Source: Yinghuangia seranimata
GTDB taxonomy: Bacteria; Actinomycetota; Actinomycetes; Streptomycetales; Streptomycetaceae
Direction of reading: 5' to 3'
Assembly (NCBI RefSeq): GCF_029953285.1
Contig: NZ_JASAOI010000002.1
Span: 124,001-188,000 of the forward strand
DNA length: 64,000 bases
The notes below the pieces were generated by a model. It had not been told where the DNA came from, ran no database searches, and saw nothing but the letters and a program-made list of their open reading frames with translations. Of this stretch, positions 38,462 to 47,890 are shown in pieces (the first letter of the stretch is position 1; each line of letters begins with the position of its first letter). A program made the position numbers and the translations under genes.

Positions 38462-41212
38462 TCAGTCCACCTCGGTCCGGCTCAGCGCGTCGCGCAGCGC
38501 CGCCCGGGTCGTGATGCCCAGCTTCGGGAAGACGCGGTACAGGTGCGAGCTGACGGTACGCGGCGACAGGCGCATCCGCTCGCCGATCTCCTTGTTGGTC
38601 AGGCCGCCGGCGGCCAGGTCGGCGATGCGGCGCTCCTGCCAGGTCAACGACGCCAGGTTCAGCGTCGACGCACGCGGTACCGCACCGGTGGCCCGCAGTT
38701 CGGCGTGCGCCCGCTCGGCCCAGCCGGCCGCGCCGAGCCGCTCGAACGCCTCGACCGCCGGAACCAGGAACGCCCGGGCTGCCGCCCGGCCTTGCACGTG
38801 GCGCACCCGGATGCCGTGCGCCAACCGGATCCGGGCCAGTTCGAACGGGAAGCCGGCGGCGTCCGGGTGGGCTTCGGCCCGCGCGAACATCTCGGCGGCC
38901 TCCCGCTCGTCTTCGGCGGTCATCGCCAGCGCACCATAGGTGACCAGCGCCAGGCGCGGTGACGTGTGCGGCAGCCCGGCGTCCCGCGCGGCCAGCGCGT
39001 GCGCCCGGGCGTGTTCGGCGCGTCCGGTGTGCCGGGCGGCCTCGACGAGGTCGAGCAGGGTGCGCGAGGCCTGATGCACGTAGGGCTGGAACACGCCCGG
39101 AGGCGTGATGCCGATCGCGTAGAGATATGCGGCCTCGTAGTCGCCGGCGCTCAACGCGGCGGCCGCGCCGGCGGCGTCGGCCACCTGGGTCAGGAACCCC
39201 AGTCCACGCGGCCGGGCCCAGGCGTCCACCTCGGCCTGCAGGTCCCGCGACCGCCCGACCTGTCCGCGCAGCGCGGCGAGTTGGGCCAGGTAGGCACGGC
39301 TCTGGACGGCGAACAACGCGTGCCCGTGCTCGGTCGCCAGGTCCAGTACCCGCCGCCCCACGTCCTCGGCCGCGTCCCACTCGCCGACCGCCATCTGGTC
39401 GAGCATGATCAGGTGCAGCATGACCATGCCGCTGGACACGGCCCCGGTCTCCAGCTCGCGGTCCACGACGCGCTGCAGATGCGGGCGGTACCCGCTCAGG
39501 ACGTCGAGGTGGTAGGCGGACACGGCCAGGCGCGAGACGTCCCAGGGTTCCATGTCCGGCAGGTTCGTGGCGGCCTGTTCCACCTGCCCGGCCCAGCCGG
39601 CGCCGTGCCGCGTCACATCACTCCACACGTCGCCGTACAGCCGCGAGCGTTCGGTGACCACGTCGTTGAGGGACGCGAGGAGTCCGCGCGTGTCCTCCCA
39701 CGCCGCACGGTCCCCGGCGTACTGGCTGATCGCCAAGAGCAGGTTCACCAGCCGGGTGCGCTCCTCGTCGGAACCGACCGTCCCGCCGTCGCGCAGCCTC
39801 TCGATCGCGGCGGCGACCTGCCGCCGGGTGGAACGGACGTCGCCGTCCTGGTAGAGCGCCTGGTAGGCGTGGACCAGAACCGAGGCCGGCGAATCCGTCG
39901 AGCCCGGTGCGAGGTCGGACCGGACGAGCCGGTCGGCCTGGCCGAGCCGGGCGGCGTGCCCGGCGACGAACGCCGCGTCGGCCAGCCGCCGCGACCGGTC
40001 GGTGGGGTTCTCGCTGAGCTCGGCGGCGCGGGTCAGCCAGGTCACGGCCGCCAGAGCACCGCCCCGCCGGGTCGCCGACTCGGCCGCCGCTTCCAGGACG
40101 TCGGCCACCTCCTCGTCGGGATCGACGGTGGCCGCCGCCAGGTGCGTCGCCCGCCGTTCGAGACGCTCGCGGTGGACCTGGGCGAGTGCCGCGTGCGCGG
40201 CGCGCCGCTGGTTGGGGGTGGCCATCTGTACGACGGTGGAGCGCACGAGCGGGTGCCGGAAGACGAAGTCCCCGGTGACGGGCTCGATGTCCACCAACCC
40301 GGCGGCGACCGCCTCGTCGGCGTCGCGCATGCGGTAACGCGTTCCGGGGACGGTGTCGGACCGGGTCCCGGCACCGTCGAGCGCGCCCATCAGCAGTTCG
40401 GCCCGCACCCGCTCGCCGAGGGCGGCGACGCGGGCACCGAACAGCCGTTGCAGCCGCCAGGGCAACGGCACGCCGTGCTGACCGACGGGGTCCTCCCGCG
40501 CGGCCCCGCCCGACCGGCCCGCGAGGTGGACGGGCAACTCCAGTAGGGCCAGCGGGTTGCCCTGCGCCTGCTCCAGAACGGTCCGGCGGACCTGCCGGCC
40601 CAGGTTCGGGTACCGGCCGTCGAGCAGGCGTGCCGCGTCCTCGTCGGCGAGGGCGGCGACGGGCAGCTCGGGCAGCGCCGCGGTGTCGAAGCGCGACGCG
40701 ATGTCGGCGCGGACCGCGAGCAGCAGCTTCACCGGGCCGCCGGCCAGGCGCCGCCCCACGAAGCCGCACAGGTCCGCGCTGACGTCGTCCAGCCACTGGC
40801 CGTCGTCGAGGACCAGCAGCAGCGGCCGCTCCACGGCGGCGTGTGACAGCAGGCCGAGAACGGCGATGCCGAGCGTCATGACCGACGGCGGATCGCCCCG
40901 CACTCCGCCGAACACAGCGTCGAACACCGCCCGGCTGCCGGCGTCCAGCCGCGCGACGTCCGCGAGCAGCGGATGGAGGAGCTGATGGAGCCCGGCATAG
41001 GGCAGCTCCGATTCCGCTTCGACGCCCGCGGCCCGGACGACCACGTGTCCTTCCCGCTCCCCGATCGCCGCGGCGCGGCTCAACAGCGAGCTCTTGCCGA
41101 CCCCCGTCTCCCCGCGCAGGACGAGTGCCCGGCCCGAGGCGGACGTGACGAACGCCAAGAGCTCCGCCTGCTCGCCGTCCCGGCCCACCATCGCCGTGCT
41201 GATGGATTCCAT
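38462..41212 (-). CDS. LAL-type (large ATP-binding LuxR) transcriptional regulator
   Basis: 916 residues from MESISTAMVG. Walker A is GETGVGKS (34-41), Walker B is LLLVLDDGQWLD, and the C-terminal LuxR helix-turn-helix is LTWQERRIADLAAGGLTNKEIGERMRLSPRTVSSHLYRVF. The middle is a long helical repeat. It is not a recent copy of the LAL at 31581 but has the same layout. It ends nine bases from the convergent alpha/beta-hydrolase gene. One of the two LALs is the most likely reader of the GTCANNTGAC motif. Confidence 0.9.
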   Translation of the reverse strand: MESISTAMVGRDGEQAELLAFVTSASGRALVLRGETGVGKSSLLSRAAAIGEREGHVVVRAAGVEAESELPYAGLHQLLHPLLADVARLDAGSRAVFDAVFGGVRGDPPSVMTLGIAVLGLLSHAAVERPLLLVLDDGQWLDDVSADLCGFVGRRLAGGPVKLLLAVRADIASRFDTAALPELPVAALADEDAARLLDGRYPNLGRQVRRTVLEQAQGNPLALLELPVHLAGRSGGAAREDPVGQHGVPLPWRLQRLFGARVAALGERVRAELLMGALDGAGTRSDTVPGTRYRMRDADEAVAAGLVDIEPVTGDFVFRHPLVRSTVVQMATPNQRRAAHAALAQVHRERLERRATHLAAATVDPDEEVADVLEAAAESATRRGGALAAVTWLTRAAELSENPTDRSRRLADAAFVAGHAARLGQADRLVRSDLAPGSTDSPASVLVHAYQALYQDGDVRSTRRQVAAAIERLRDGGTVGSDEERTRLVNLLLAISQYAGDRAAWEDTRGLLASLNDVVTERSRLYGDVWSDVTRHGAGWAGQVEQAATNLPDMEPWDVSRLAVSAYHLDVLSGYRPHLQRVVDRELETGAVSSGMVMLHLIMLDQMAVGEWDAAEDVGRRVLDLATEHGHALFAVQSRAYLAQLAALRGQVGRSRDLQAEVDAWARPRGLGFLTQVADAAGAAAALSAGDYEAAYLYAIGITPPGVFQPYVHQASRTLLDLVEAARHTGRAEHARAHALAARDAGLPHTSPRLALVTYGALAMTAEDEREAAEMFARAEAHPDAAGFPFELARIRLAHGIRVRHVQGRAAARAFLVPAVEAFERLGAAGWAERAHAELRATGAVPRASTLNLASLTWQERRIADLAAGGLTNKEIGERMRLSPRTVSSHLYRVFPKLGITTRAALRDALSRTEVD

Positions 41213-41263
41213 GCCCCGCCGTCCCTCGTCCTCGTACCACCGCGACCGTGCCGGTCCACTGGT

Positions 41264-41281
41264 CCGCCTGCGATCAGGCGG
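41264..41281 (-). terminator. Hairpin terminator after the VOC gene
   Basis: CCGCCTG and CAGGCGG form a 7-bp stem with loop CGAT between the VOC stop (41295) and the LAL start (41212) on the same strand. Confidence 0.5.
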
Positions 41282-41294
41282 CGCCAACGCTTGT

Positions 41295-41897
41295 TCAGCC
41301 GCCGAGCCCGGCCGCGCGCGCCATGTGGGCGGCGTACCAGGTCGGCCAGTCCGCGTCCTCGTGGCCGAGTTCGCTTTCGTACTCGCCGTGGGCGAGCGCC
41401 GCGTCGCGCAGCGCCGACTCGAGCTCGGCGACCGAGCGGTAGACCACGTGGCTGATCCGGCCGGGGCGCCGCGTGGTGACCTCCTGCAGCACGAAGGTGT
41501 TGCCGTCCGGGTCGGCGAACGCCGCGAACGAGCCGTACGACTGCCGGGCGGGGTGCGGGCCGGCGACCCGGTCGGCGGTGCCGGCGTGGTGGAAGACCCC
41601 GCCGGCGTCGTGGAAGACCTCGCCGACCTCGGCCCCGGCGGCCGCCAACGCGGCGCGGGCCGCGACGACGTCGTCGACGACCAGGTGCACGCCGTGCCCG
41701 GAGCCGGGTGCCGCGTCCGTCACGCCGCTGCCGATGATGATCGACGCCGCCGAACCGGGCGGGGTCAGGTGCACGACCCGGAAGCCGCCGGGGCCGGAGA
41801 AGTCGACGTCCTCGCGGAACCCGATCCGCGTGTAGAACTCCTTGGCCCGGTCCACGTCCGAGACCGGGACGACCACGAGTTCGATCTTGAAGTCCAC
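41295..41897 (-). CDS. VOC-superfamily protein with C-terminal extension
   Basis: 200 residues from the GTG at 41895-41897 (VDFKIELVVVPVSDVDRAKEFY). Two VOC modules run to about residue 130, ending DPDGNTFVLQEV. A 60-residue helical tail follows, with VYRSVAELESALRDAALAHGEYESELG and WPTWYAAHMARAAG, which is common in a glyoxalase-like actinomycete subgroup. A fully unlinked function is possible. The start is not certain: a TTG six bases earlier and an ATG at 41948 are in frame. It is divergent from the SRPBCC gene across a long inverted repeat. Confidence 0.8.
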   Translation of the reverse strand: MDFKIELVVVPVSDVDRAKEFYTRIGFREDVDFSGPGGFRVVHLTPPGSAASIIIGSGVTDAAPGSGHGVHLVVDDVVAARAALAAAGAEVGEVFHDAGGVFHHAGTADRVAGPHPARQSYGSFAAFADPDGNTFVLQEVTTRRPGRISHVVYRSVAELESALRDAALAHGEYESELGHEDADWPTWYAAHMARAAGLGG

Positions 41898-41969
41898 CCT
41901 CGTCAACCCCTTCGTCGCCACGGACGCCGGTCGGCGCCCACCGACCACGATCGCCGGGTCGCGGGCCTG

Positions 41970-42068
41970 TCGAGCCCGTGCCGGACCCTGGCCCGTACCC
42001 GGGCCCGGGGTCCCGTGCCGTGGCCAGGGTCACGGCCCGGGGGTGACCAGGGTTCGGCACGGGCTCGA
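41970..42068. repeat. Long inverted repeat in a divergent promoter region
   Basis: Arms of 22 bases (41970-41991 and 42047-42068) are complementary with one mismatch; each arm contains TCGAGCCCGTGCCG or its complement. Inside lie GGTCAC/GTGACC and CCAGGG repeats. It lies between the divergent VOC (41897) and SRPBCC (42141) starts, so an operator or cruciform is more likely than a terminator. Confidence 0.7.
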
Positions 42069-42140
42069 CGGGACGCCGCCGCGGGGGAGTCTGAGGACCG
42101 CCGATCAGGACACCGACGCGAGGAGCGCAGGGAGCACACC

Positions 42141-42596
42141 ATGGCAACCATCCACTTCACCGAGCGGACGCTGGCGACCCCGGAGCAGTTCGTGGCGAGC
42201 CTCACCGATTTCGGGCCGGGGCGCCGGGAGCTGTTCCCCAACAGCGCCGACGAGTACCTGCGGGTCCACGCACAAGGTGCCGACCGCGCCGACGTCACCG
42301 AGGGGTCGCGCGGCGTGTGGGAACGGCTGCACTACGACTGGTCCGACGCGAACCGCGTGGTCATGACCACGATCGACTCCAACCTCTGGGGCGGCGCGTC
42401 GGGGCACACCTACACCTTCACGCCGCTCCCCGACGGGTCGACACAACTGGACGTCGTGGTGGTGCGCGAAGGCAAGAACCTCAAGGGCCGCGTCACCGGG
42501 CTGCTGCTGGGCACCGTCGGCAAGGGCGCGCTGAAGAAGGCGCTGCGGCACACGATCACGTCCGTCGAGACCCGCAACAGGCTGTCCCACGGGTGA
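42141..42596 (+). CDS. SRPBCC-fold protein
   Basis: 151 residues. The order beta strand, helix, then antiparallel strands (DRADVTEGSRGVWERLHYDW, NRVVMTTIDSNLWGGASGHTYTF, TQLDVVVVREGKN) and a long C-terminal helix (LKKALRHTITSVETRNRL) is typical of the START-like hydrophobic-cavity fold. GGGAG precedes the ATG. It is 58 bases upstream of the Ohr gene on the same strand. Its ligand is unknown; a link to lipid or peroxide stress is inferred from the neighbour. Confidence 0.75.
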   Translation: MATIHFTERTLATPEQFVASLTDFGPGRRELFPNSADEYLRVHAQGADRADVTEGSRGVWERLHYDWSDANRVVMTTIDSNLWGGASGHTYTFTPLPDGSTQLDVVVVREGKNLKGRVTGLLLGTVGKGALKKALRHTITSVETRNRLSHG

Positions 42597-42654
42597 CCCG
42601 CCCCCACCGCTCACATCCGCAGATCCGCAGATCCGCACGAAGGGAAGTCCCATC

Positions 42655-43080
42655 ATGGCCGCCACCTACACCGCCACGGTCGACGTCACCGGCGAGGGCC
42701 GCAACGGCGGTACCGCCCGGTCCACCGACGGTCTGCTCGAACACCGCCTGTCCATCCCCAAGGAACTGGGCGGAGCCGGTGACGCCACCAACCCGGAACA
42801 GCTCCTCGCCGCGGGTTGGGCGGCCTGTTTCCTCGGCGCCCTGCGCCACGCCGCCGCCCAGCGCAGGATCCGGCTCACCAGCACCGAGATCACCGCCGAA
42901 GTCACCCTCCACCACGGCGGCGACGGCGAGTTCTCGCTCCTGGCCACACTGAGCCCGCGCCTCGGCGGCGTCGACCAGCACACCGCTGAAGTGCTCGCCG
43001 ACGCCGCGCACCAGATCTGCCCCTACTCCAAGGCGACCCGGGGCAACATCCCCGTCACCATCAACGCCACCGCCGTCTGA
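42655..43080 (+). CDS. ohr: Organic hydroperoxide resistance protein Ohr
   Basis: 141 residues, full length. The two catalytic cysteines are Cys58 in GWAACFLGAL and Cys122 in CPYSKATRG, both in the Ohr-specific contexts of the OsmC superfamily. The enzyme reduces organic and fatty-acid hydroperoxides in the cytosol through a thiol cycle with lipoyl or other partners. No OhrR-type MarR regulator is adjacent. A strong terminator follows at 43130-43161. Confidence 0.93.
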   Translation: MAATYTATVDVTGEGRNGGTARSTDGLLEHRLSIPKELGGAGDATNPEQLLAAGWAACFLGALRHAAAQRRIRLTSTEITAEVTLHHGGDGEFSLLATLSPRLGGVDQHTAEVLADAAHQICPYSKATRGNIPVTINATAV

Positions 43081-43129
43081 GCGGCGGGCCCACCGAACGG
43101 TCCTGCGTATTCGAGACCGCGACGTCGCC

Positions 43130-43161
43130 CACCCGCGCCCGGCCGAAGCCGGGCGCGGGTG
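43130..43161. terminator. Bidirectional intrinsic terminator
   Basis: CACCCGCGCCCGGC and its exact complement form a 14-bp stem with tetraloop CGAA between the convergent ohr and MMPL genes. Confidence 0.85.
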
Positions 43162-43194
43162 GTGGTTCCCCTCAAATCCCTTACGGCACGGGGG

Positions 43195-45423
43195 TCATCG
43201 GACCATCGCCTTGGGCTGGTCGGACGGGTGGTCGTCCGCGAGTACCGGGGTGACCGGGCGGTCCGGGGGGTCGACGGCCAGGTGGGGGAGGAGTTTGTCG
43301 AGCCAGGCGGGGAGCCACCAGTTGGCGCGGCCGAGGAGGTGCATGGTGGCGGGGACGAGGAGCATGCGCAGGATGAAGGCGTCCAGGGCGACCGCGCCGG
43401 CGAGGCCGATGCCCGCCATCATGCCCTCGCGGTCGCCCGTCAGGATGAACGAGCTGAACACGAAGATCATGATGAGGGCCGCGGAATTGATGACGCGGCC
43501 GGTGCCGGCCTGGCCCATGCGTACCGCGCGGGCGTTGTCCCGTGTGTGCAGCCACTCCTCGTGCATGCGGCTGACCAGGAACACCTGGTAGTCCATGGAC
43601 AGTCCGAACAGCAGCGGCAGCATGATCACCGGGAGGAAGGACACGATCGGCCCCTCCTTGCCGAGGCCCAGCAGGTCCATGCCCCAGCCCCACTGGAAGA
43701 TCGCCACCAGCACGCCGAACGACGCGGCCGCCGCGATCAGGTTCATCACCGCCGCGGTCAGCGGCACCAGGACGCTGCGGAACGCGAGCAGCATCAGCAG
43801 CGCGCCCAGTCCCACGATCAGCGCGACGAACCCGGGCAGCCGGTCGCCGACGACCGCGGCGAAGTCCTTCTGCATAGCGGTCTCGCCGCCGATGTGGACC
43901 TTGAGCGTGGTGCCGCGCGCCGCGTCCGGAACAGTCCTGTCGCGGAGCCGGTCGATCAGGTCGTCCGTGGCCTCCGCCTGCGGCGAGGTGGTCGGCACCA
44001 CCTGGACGACGCGCGTCGCCGCGGCCAGGCCGCCTTCGGCGGGCAGCGGCAGGACGTCCGCGCGCACCACGCCCGGGGTGTGCCGCACGTGGTCGACGAG
44101 GGTGTCGAACGCCTGGGCGTCTTGCGGGCCGTTCAGCTCCGCGACCATCATCAGAGGCCCGTTGAAGCCGGGCCCGAAGCCTTCCGCGAGCAGGTCGTAC
44201 GCCTGCCGCACGGTCTGCGAGGTGCGCTGGTTGCCCTGGTCGTTGGCCCCGAGCCGGAGCGAGAACACCGGGATCGCGAGCGCCGCCATCACCGCGAGCG
44301 CGACGGCGCCCAGCGCACGCGGGTGGCGTTCGACGAACGCGGCGTAGCGGATCGCGCCTCGGCCGGCGTCCGACGTGCCGCCGCTCTGCGGGCCGGAGTC
44401 GGCGAGCGCGCGGCGTTCGCGGCGGCTGAGCGTGCGTGTGCCGAGGAACCCGAGCAGTGCGGGCAGCAGTGTGGACGCCGCGAGCACGCTCAGCACCACG
44501 ACGAGCGTGGTGGCGATGGCGATGCCGTCCAGCAGCGAGATGTCGACGGTGAACAGCGTGAGCAGGGCGGCGCACACGGTGCCGCCCGCGAAGAGGACCG
44601 CGCGGCCCGACGTGTCCAGGGCCCGTACGGCCGCTTCTTCGGGTGTGAGCCCGGCCTTCAGGCCGTTGCGGTGCCGGGTCACGATGAACAGCGCGTAGTC
44701 GATGCCGACGCCGAGCCCGATCAGGCTGCCGAGCAGCGTGGCCACTTCCGGGATGCCGGTGACATGGCTGAGCAGCACCGCGGTGGCGAGTCCCGTGCCG
44801 ACCGCGAAGATGCCGCTCACCAACGGGAGAAGCATCGCGAACAGGGACCCGAACGCGAAGAACAGGATCACGCCCGCGGCCACGATGCCCACGGTCTCGG
44901 CAAGCCCGGCGGGCGGGTTCTGCGCGTCGGCGATCGCCGGACCGCCCAACTCGACGCGCAGGCCCGGCGCCCGGGCCTTCTCGGCCCGGTCGATCAGCCG
45001 CTTCGTGTTGGCCTTGTCCAGCTCGAACTGCTGCTTCACGAAGGTGATCTGGGCGTACGCGATGCGGTGGTTGTCACTGATCTGTGTGGCGCCCGCCGGG
45101 TCGTACGGGCTCACCACCTTGCCGACGTCGGGCATCCGCGCGACGTCCGCGAGCAGCGCCGTGATGCGCTCGCGGACCGCCGGGTCGCGCACGTCCCCGC
45201 GCTCGTTCTCCCAGACGATGGTGTCGACGTCGCCGGCCTGGTCGGGGAAGGCCTTCTCCATGCGCTCGAACGCCGCCGACGACCCCGTGCCGGGGATCTT
45301 GAAGACGTTGGAGTACGCCGTGCCCGCCGTCACCGCCGCCGCGACCGTTCCGAACAGCGCGGCCAGCCACAGCAGGAGCACCGCGATCCGATGTTTGAGG
45401 CACCATCGCGCCCAGGCCGCCAT
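43195..45423 (-). CDS. MMPL-family transporter (RND superfamily)
   Basis: 742 residues. An N-terminal helix (HRIAVLLLWLAALFGTVAAAV), a periplasmic domain, a block of helices with the motif IGLGVGIDYALFIVTRH, a second extracytoplasmic domain and a second block with LFGLSMDYQVFLVSRM give the duplicated 12-helix layout. The two DYALF/DYQVF tyrosine-aspartate motifs couple proton flow. Such proteins export lipids, siderophores or drugs. It is divergent from a two-component system that is likely to control it. Confidence 0.92.
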   Translation of the reverse strand: MAAWARWCLKHRIAVLLLWLAALFGTVAAAVTAGTAYSNVFKIPGTGSSAAFERMEKAFPDQAGDVDTIVWENERGDVRDPAVRERITALLADVARMPDVGKVVSPYDPAGATQISDNHRIAYAQITFVKQQFELDKANTKRLIDRAEKARAPGLRVELGGPAIADAQNPPAGLAETVGIVAAGVILFFAFGSLFAMLLPLVSGIFAVGTGLATAVLLSHVTGIPEVATLLGSLIGLGVGIDYALFIVTRHRNGLKAGLTPEEAAVRALDTSGRAVLFAGGTVCAALLTLFTVDISLLDGIAIATTLVVVLSVLAASTLLPALLGFLGTRTLSRRERRALADSGPQSGGTSDAGRGAIRYAAFVERHPRALGAVALAVMAALAIPVFSLRLGANDQGNQRTSQTVRQAYDLLAEGFGPGFNGPLMMVAELNGPQDAQAFDTLVDHVRHTPGVVRADVLPLPAEGGLAAATRVVQVVPTTSPQAEATDDLIDRLRDRTVPDAARGTTLKVHIGGETAMQKDFAAVVGDRLPGFVALIVGLGALLMLLAFRSVLVPLTAAVMNLIAAAASFGVLVAIFQWGWGMDLLGLGKEGPIVSFLPVIMLPLLFGLSMDYQVFLVSRMHEEWLHTRDNARAVRMGQAGTGRVINSAALIMIFVFSSFILTGDREGMMAGIGLAGAVALDAFILRMLLVPATMHLLGRANWWLPAWLDKLLPHLAVDPPDRPVTPVLADDHPSDQPKAMVR

Positions 45424-45519
45424 AGTCCGCTTCCTTTCGCCGTCCGGGCCCTCGCCCGGTGTCCGCTTCTGCGTCAGACTCGGTCGGCGGCGGCGCGCGG
45501 ACGACGGGGCGGTGGCGGA

Positions 45520-45538
45520 CTCACAAGAAGCTCACAAG
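45520..45538 (+). promoter_or_regulatory. Direct repeat CTCACAAG x2 (OmpR-type regulator site)
   Basis: CTCACAAG at 45520-45527 and 45531-45538 repeat with an 11-base period, one helical turn, as expected for an OmpR/PhoB-class dimer. They lie between the MMPL and response-regulator genes. Confidence 0.6.
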
Positions 45539-45569
45539 CTGTCCCCCGGAGTTCCGCAAACTCGGGGCC

Positions 45570-45575
45570 GATAAT
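45570..45575 (+). promoter_or_regulatory. -10 box GATAAT of the response-regulator promoter
   Basis: GATAAT lies six bases before the ATG at 45582, so transcription should start at or next to the start codon. No ribosome-binding site is present, which fits a leaderless mRNA. Confidence 0.45.
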
Positions 45576-45581
45576 CGGGAC

Positions 45582-46328
45582 ATGAGCACCAGTCAGGCAC
45601 GCGCGGGCGCAACGGTCCTGGTCGTCGAGGACGAGCCGAGCATCGCGGACGTCCTCGCCATCACCCTGCGGTTCCACGGCTTCGAGGTGGTCACCGCGGA
45701 CGGCGTGCAGACGGCGCTCGCGGTGGCGCGCGGCGTGCGGCCGGACGCCGTCCTGCTGGACATCTCCCTCCCCGACGGCGACGGCAGGCAGGTGTGCCGC
45801 GTCCTCCGCGCCGAACGCCCAGAGCTCGCCGTCGTCTTCCTGACCGCGCGCGACGCCCCGGCCGACGTGGTGAAGGGCCTCACGCTCGGCGGCGACGACT
45901 ACATCACCAAGCCCTTCAACGTGGACGAACTGGTCGCGCGGACCCGCGCGGTGCTGCGCCGCACCCGCCCCGCGGCGGCCGAGACCACGCCGCCGGCGCC
46001 GCGTCCCCCCGTCCTGCGGCACGGCGACCTGGAACTGGACGAGGCCACGTACACCGCCCGGCGCGGCGACCGCAGCGCCGAGCTCACCCCGACCGAGTTC
46101 GCGCTGCTGCGGCACCTGATGCGGCACGCCGACCGCATCGTGCCCAAGGAGCAACTGCTACGCAGCGTCTGGAAGTACGAGCACGCCGTGGAGTCCACGG
46201 TGGTCGAGACGTACATCAGCTACCTGCGCCGCAAGCTCGATCCGCTTGCGCCGGACGGGCCGCCGCTGATCACCACGCGGCGCGGCGTCGGGTACGGGCT
46301 CAGCCCCGCATGGGGCGAACGCACGTGA
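45582..46328 (+). CDS. OmpR-family response regulator
   Basis: 248 residues. Receiver domain: acidic pocket VVEDEPS, phospho-acceptor Asp60 in LLDISLPDG, Thr88 and Lys110 in ITKPF. A 25-residue linker leads to a winged helix (LTPTEFALLRHLMRHADRIVPKEQLL; VETYISYLRRKLD; TRRGVGYGL). The family binds direct repeats in promoters. A CTCACAAG direct repeat sits just upstream. The stop overlaps the histidine-kinase start (GTGA). Confidence 0.93.
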   Translation: MSTSQARAGATVLVVEDEPSIADVLAITLRFHGFEVVTADGVQTALAVARGVRPDAVLLDISLPDGDGRQVCRVLRAERPELAVVFLTARDAPADVVKGLTLGGDDYITKPFNVDELVARTRAVLRRTRPAAAETTPPAPRPPVLRHGDLELDEATYTARRGDRSAELTPTEFALLRHLMRHADRIVPKEQLLRSVWKYEHAVESTVVETYISYLRRKLDPLAPDGPPLITTRRGVGYGLSPAWGERT

Positions 46329-47875
46329 GACGGCGGCGTATCCGGCGCTCGGGAGAACGCAGCCCGCACATGATCGCGCTGCGGGCGAAGCTGGCGGTCA
46401 GCAGCATCGTCGTGCTCGCCGCCGGGCTGGCCCTGCTGATCTGGTTCAGCATGATGGGCATCCAGCACTACCTGATGTCGGGCATCGACAACGACCTGAA
46501 CTCCGGCCGCGAGAGCATCGAGCGGACGGGGATGACCCGTGCGCAGTTGTCGGCCATCGGCACGCTGGTGAAACTCCCCGAGGTGCTGGAGGCCGCCGGG
46601 TTCCACGGCAACACGTTCGCCATGCTCGACGCCGAGGGCAACGCGCTGCCGCTGTCCGACCAGCCCCCGGACGCCCTCCAGCGCGCGCTGGCGGCGGCCG
46701 CACGCGAACCGGGCGGTATCGCCGCCCACCGCGCCCCCTTCGACATCTCGGTCGGCGGCGAGGACTACCGGGCCGCCGTGGCACGGCTCGCGGACGGCGA
46801 ATACGTGCTGTTGGCCCGGAGCACCCGCGACGCGGGCGCTGTGGTGAGCAAGGTCGTGCACCTCGAACTGACGGTCGGCGGCGTTCTCGTGGTGCTGCTC
46901 GGCGCCTTCATCTACTTCGGTGCGCGCTGGCGGCTGCAACCGCTGGAGGACATGGTCGAGACGGCGTCCGGCATCGCGGAGGGCGGCCCGGACCGGCCCG
47001 ACCTGTCCGCGCGGGTGGCACCGCGCAAGAGCTCGTTCCGCGAGGTCGAGCAACTGCGCACCGCGCTCAACGCGATGCTCCAGCAGGTCGAGTCGGCGTT
47101 CGAGACGCGCGAGCACGCGGCCGCGCACCTCAAGCGGTTCGTCGCCGACGCGTCGCACGAGCTGCGCACCCCGCTCGCGGCGATCCGCGGATACCTGCAG
47201 CTGTACGAGAAGGGCATGTTGACCACCGAGGAGGAGGAACGCCGCGCCCTCGCACGCATGAATGCCGAGGCCGAGCGGATGGCCCGGCTCGTGGACGAAC
47301 TGCTGGCCCTCGCCCGGCTCGACCAGCGCCCGCGGTTGCAGCCGCGCCCCGTGGACCTGGCCCGCGTGGTGCGTGGGGCCGCCGCCGACCTCAGCGCGCA
47401 ACAGCCCGACCGGCGGCTGCACTTGGACCTGCCGGACGCGTTCCTGGTACTGGCCGACGAGGCGACGCTGTGCCAGATCGTCGCCAACCTGCTGGCCAAC
47501 GTCCGCGCGCACACACCCGTTTCGGCGGACGTCCACGTTTCGGTGTCCGGCGACGCTGACTCGGGCGTCGTCCAGGTCCGCGACGAAGGACCCGGCATGC
47601 GCCCCCAGGACGCCGACCGCATCTTCGACCGCTTCTTCCGCGCGGCGCGTGACGGCGGCGGACCCGCGAACGCAGGCGCCTCGGACGCCGGAAGCGGGCT
47701 GGGCATGGCCGTGGTCCACGCCGCCACGGCGGCGAACGGCGGGACGGTACGCGTCGACACCGCACCGGGGCAGGGCCTGACGGTCACCGTGGAACTGCCC
47801 GCCGCGACGGACGCCGCCACGCTGGCACACAGGCCGCCGAAGGCGGTCCTGCCTCCGCGTTCTCCCACGGTCTGA
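46325..47875 (+). CDS. Sensor histidine kinase
   Basis: 516 residues from the GTG at 46325, which overlaps the regulator stop; an ATG at 46370 is possible. Two membrane helices (about 24-48 and 178-198) bracket an extracytoplasmic sensor domain of about 130 residues. A HAMP linker, HisKA domain with the phospho-acceptor His in FVADASHELRTPLAAIRGYL, and an HATPase_c domain (DEGPGM, GLGMAVVH) follow. The signal is unknown. Together with the upstream regulator it faces the MMPL exporter gene, suggesting membrane- or lipid-related control. Confidence 0.93.
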   Translation: MRRRRIRRSGERSPHMIALRAKLAVSSIVVLAAGLALLIWFSMMGIQHYLMSGIDNDLNSGRESIERTGMTRAQLSAIGTLVKLPEVLEAAGFHGNTFAMLDAEGNALPLSDQPPDALQRALAAAAREPGGIAAHRAPFDISVGGEDYRAAVARLADGEYVLLARSTRDAGAVVSKVVHLELTVGGVLVVLLGAFIYFGARWRLQPLEDMVETASGIAEGGPDRPDLSARVAPRKSSFREVEQLRTALNAMLQQVESAFETREHAAAHLKRFVADASHELRTPLAAIRGYLQLYEKGMLTTEEEERRALARMNAEAERMARLVDELLALARLDQRPRLQPRPVDLARVVRGAAADLSAQQPDRRLHLDLPDAFLVLADEATLCQIVANLLANVRAHTPVSADVHVSVSGDADSGVVQVRDEGPGMRPQDADRIFDRFFRAARDGGGPANAGASDAGSGLGMAVVHAATAANGGTVRVDTAPGQGLTVTVELPAATDAATLAHRPPKAVLPPRSPTV

Positions 47876-47890
47876 ACCACAGGCATGCCG

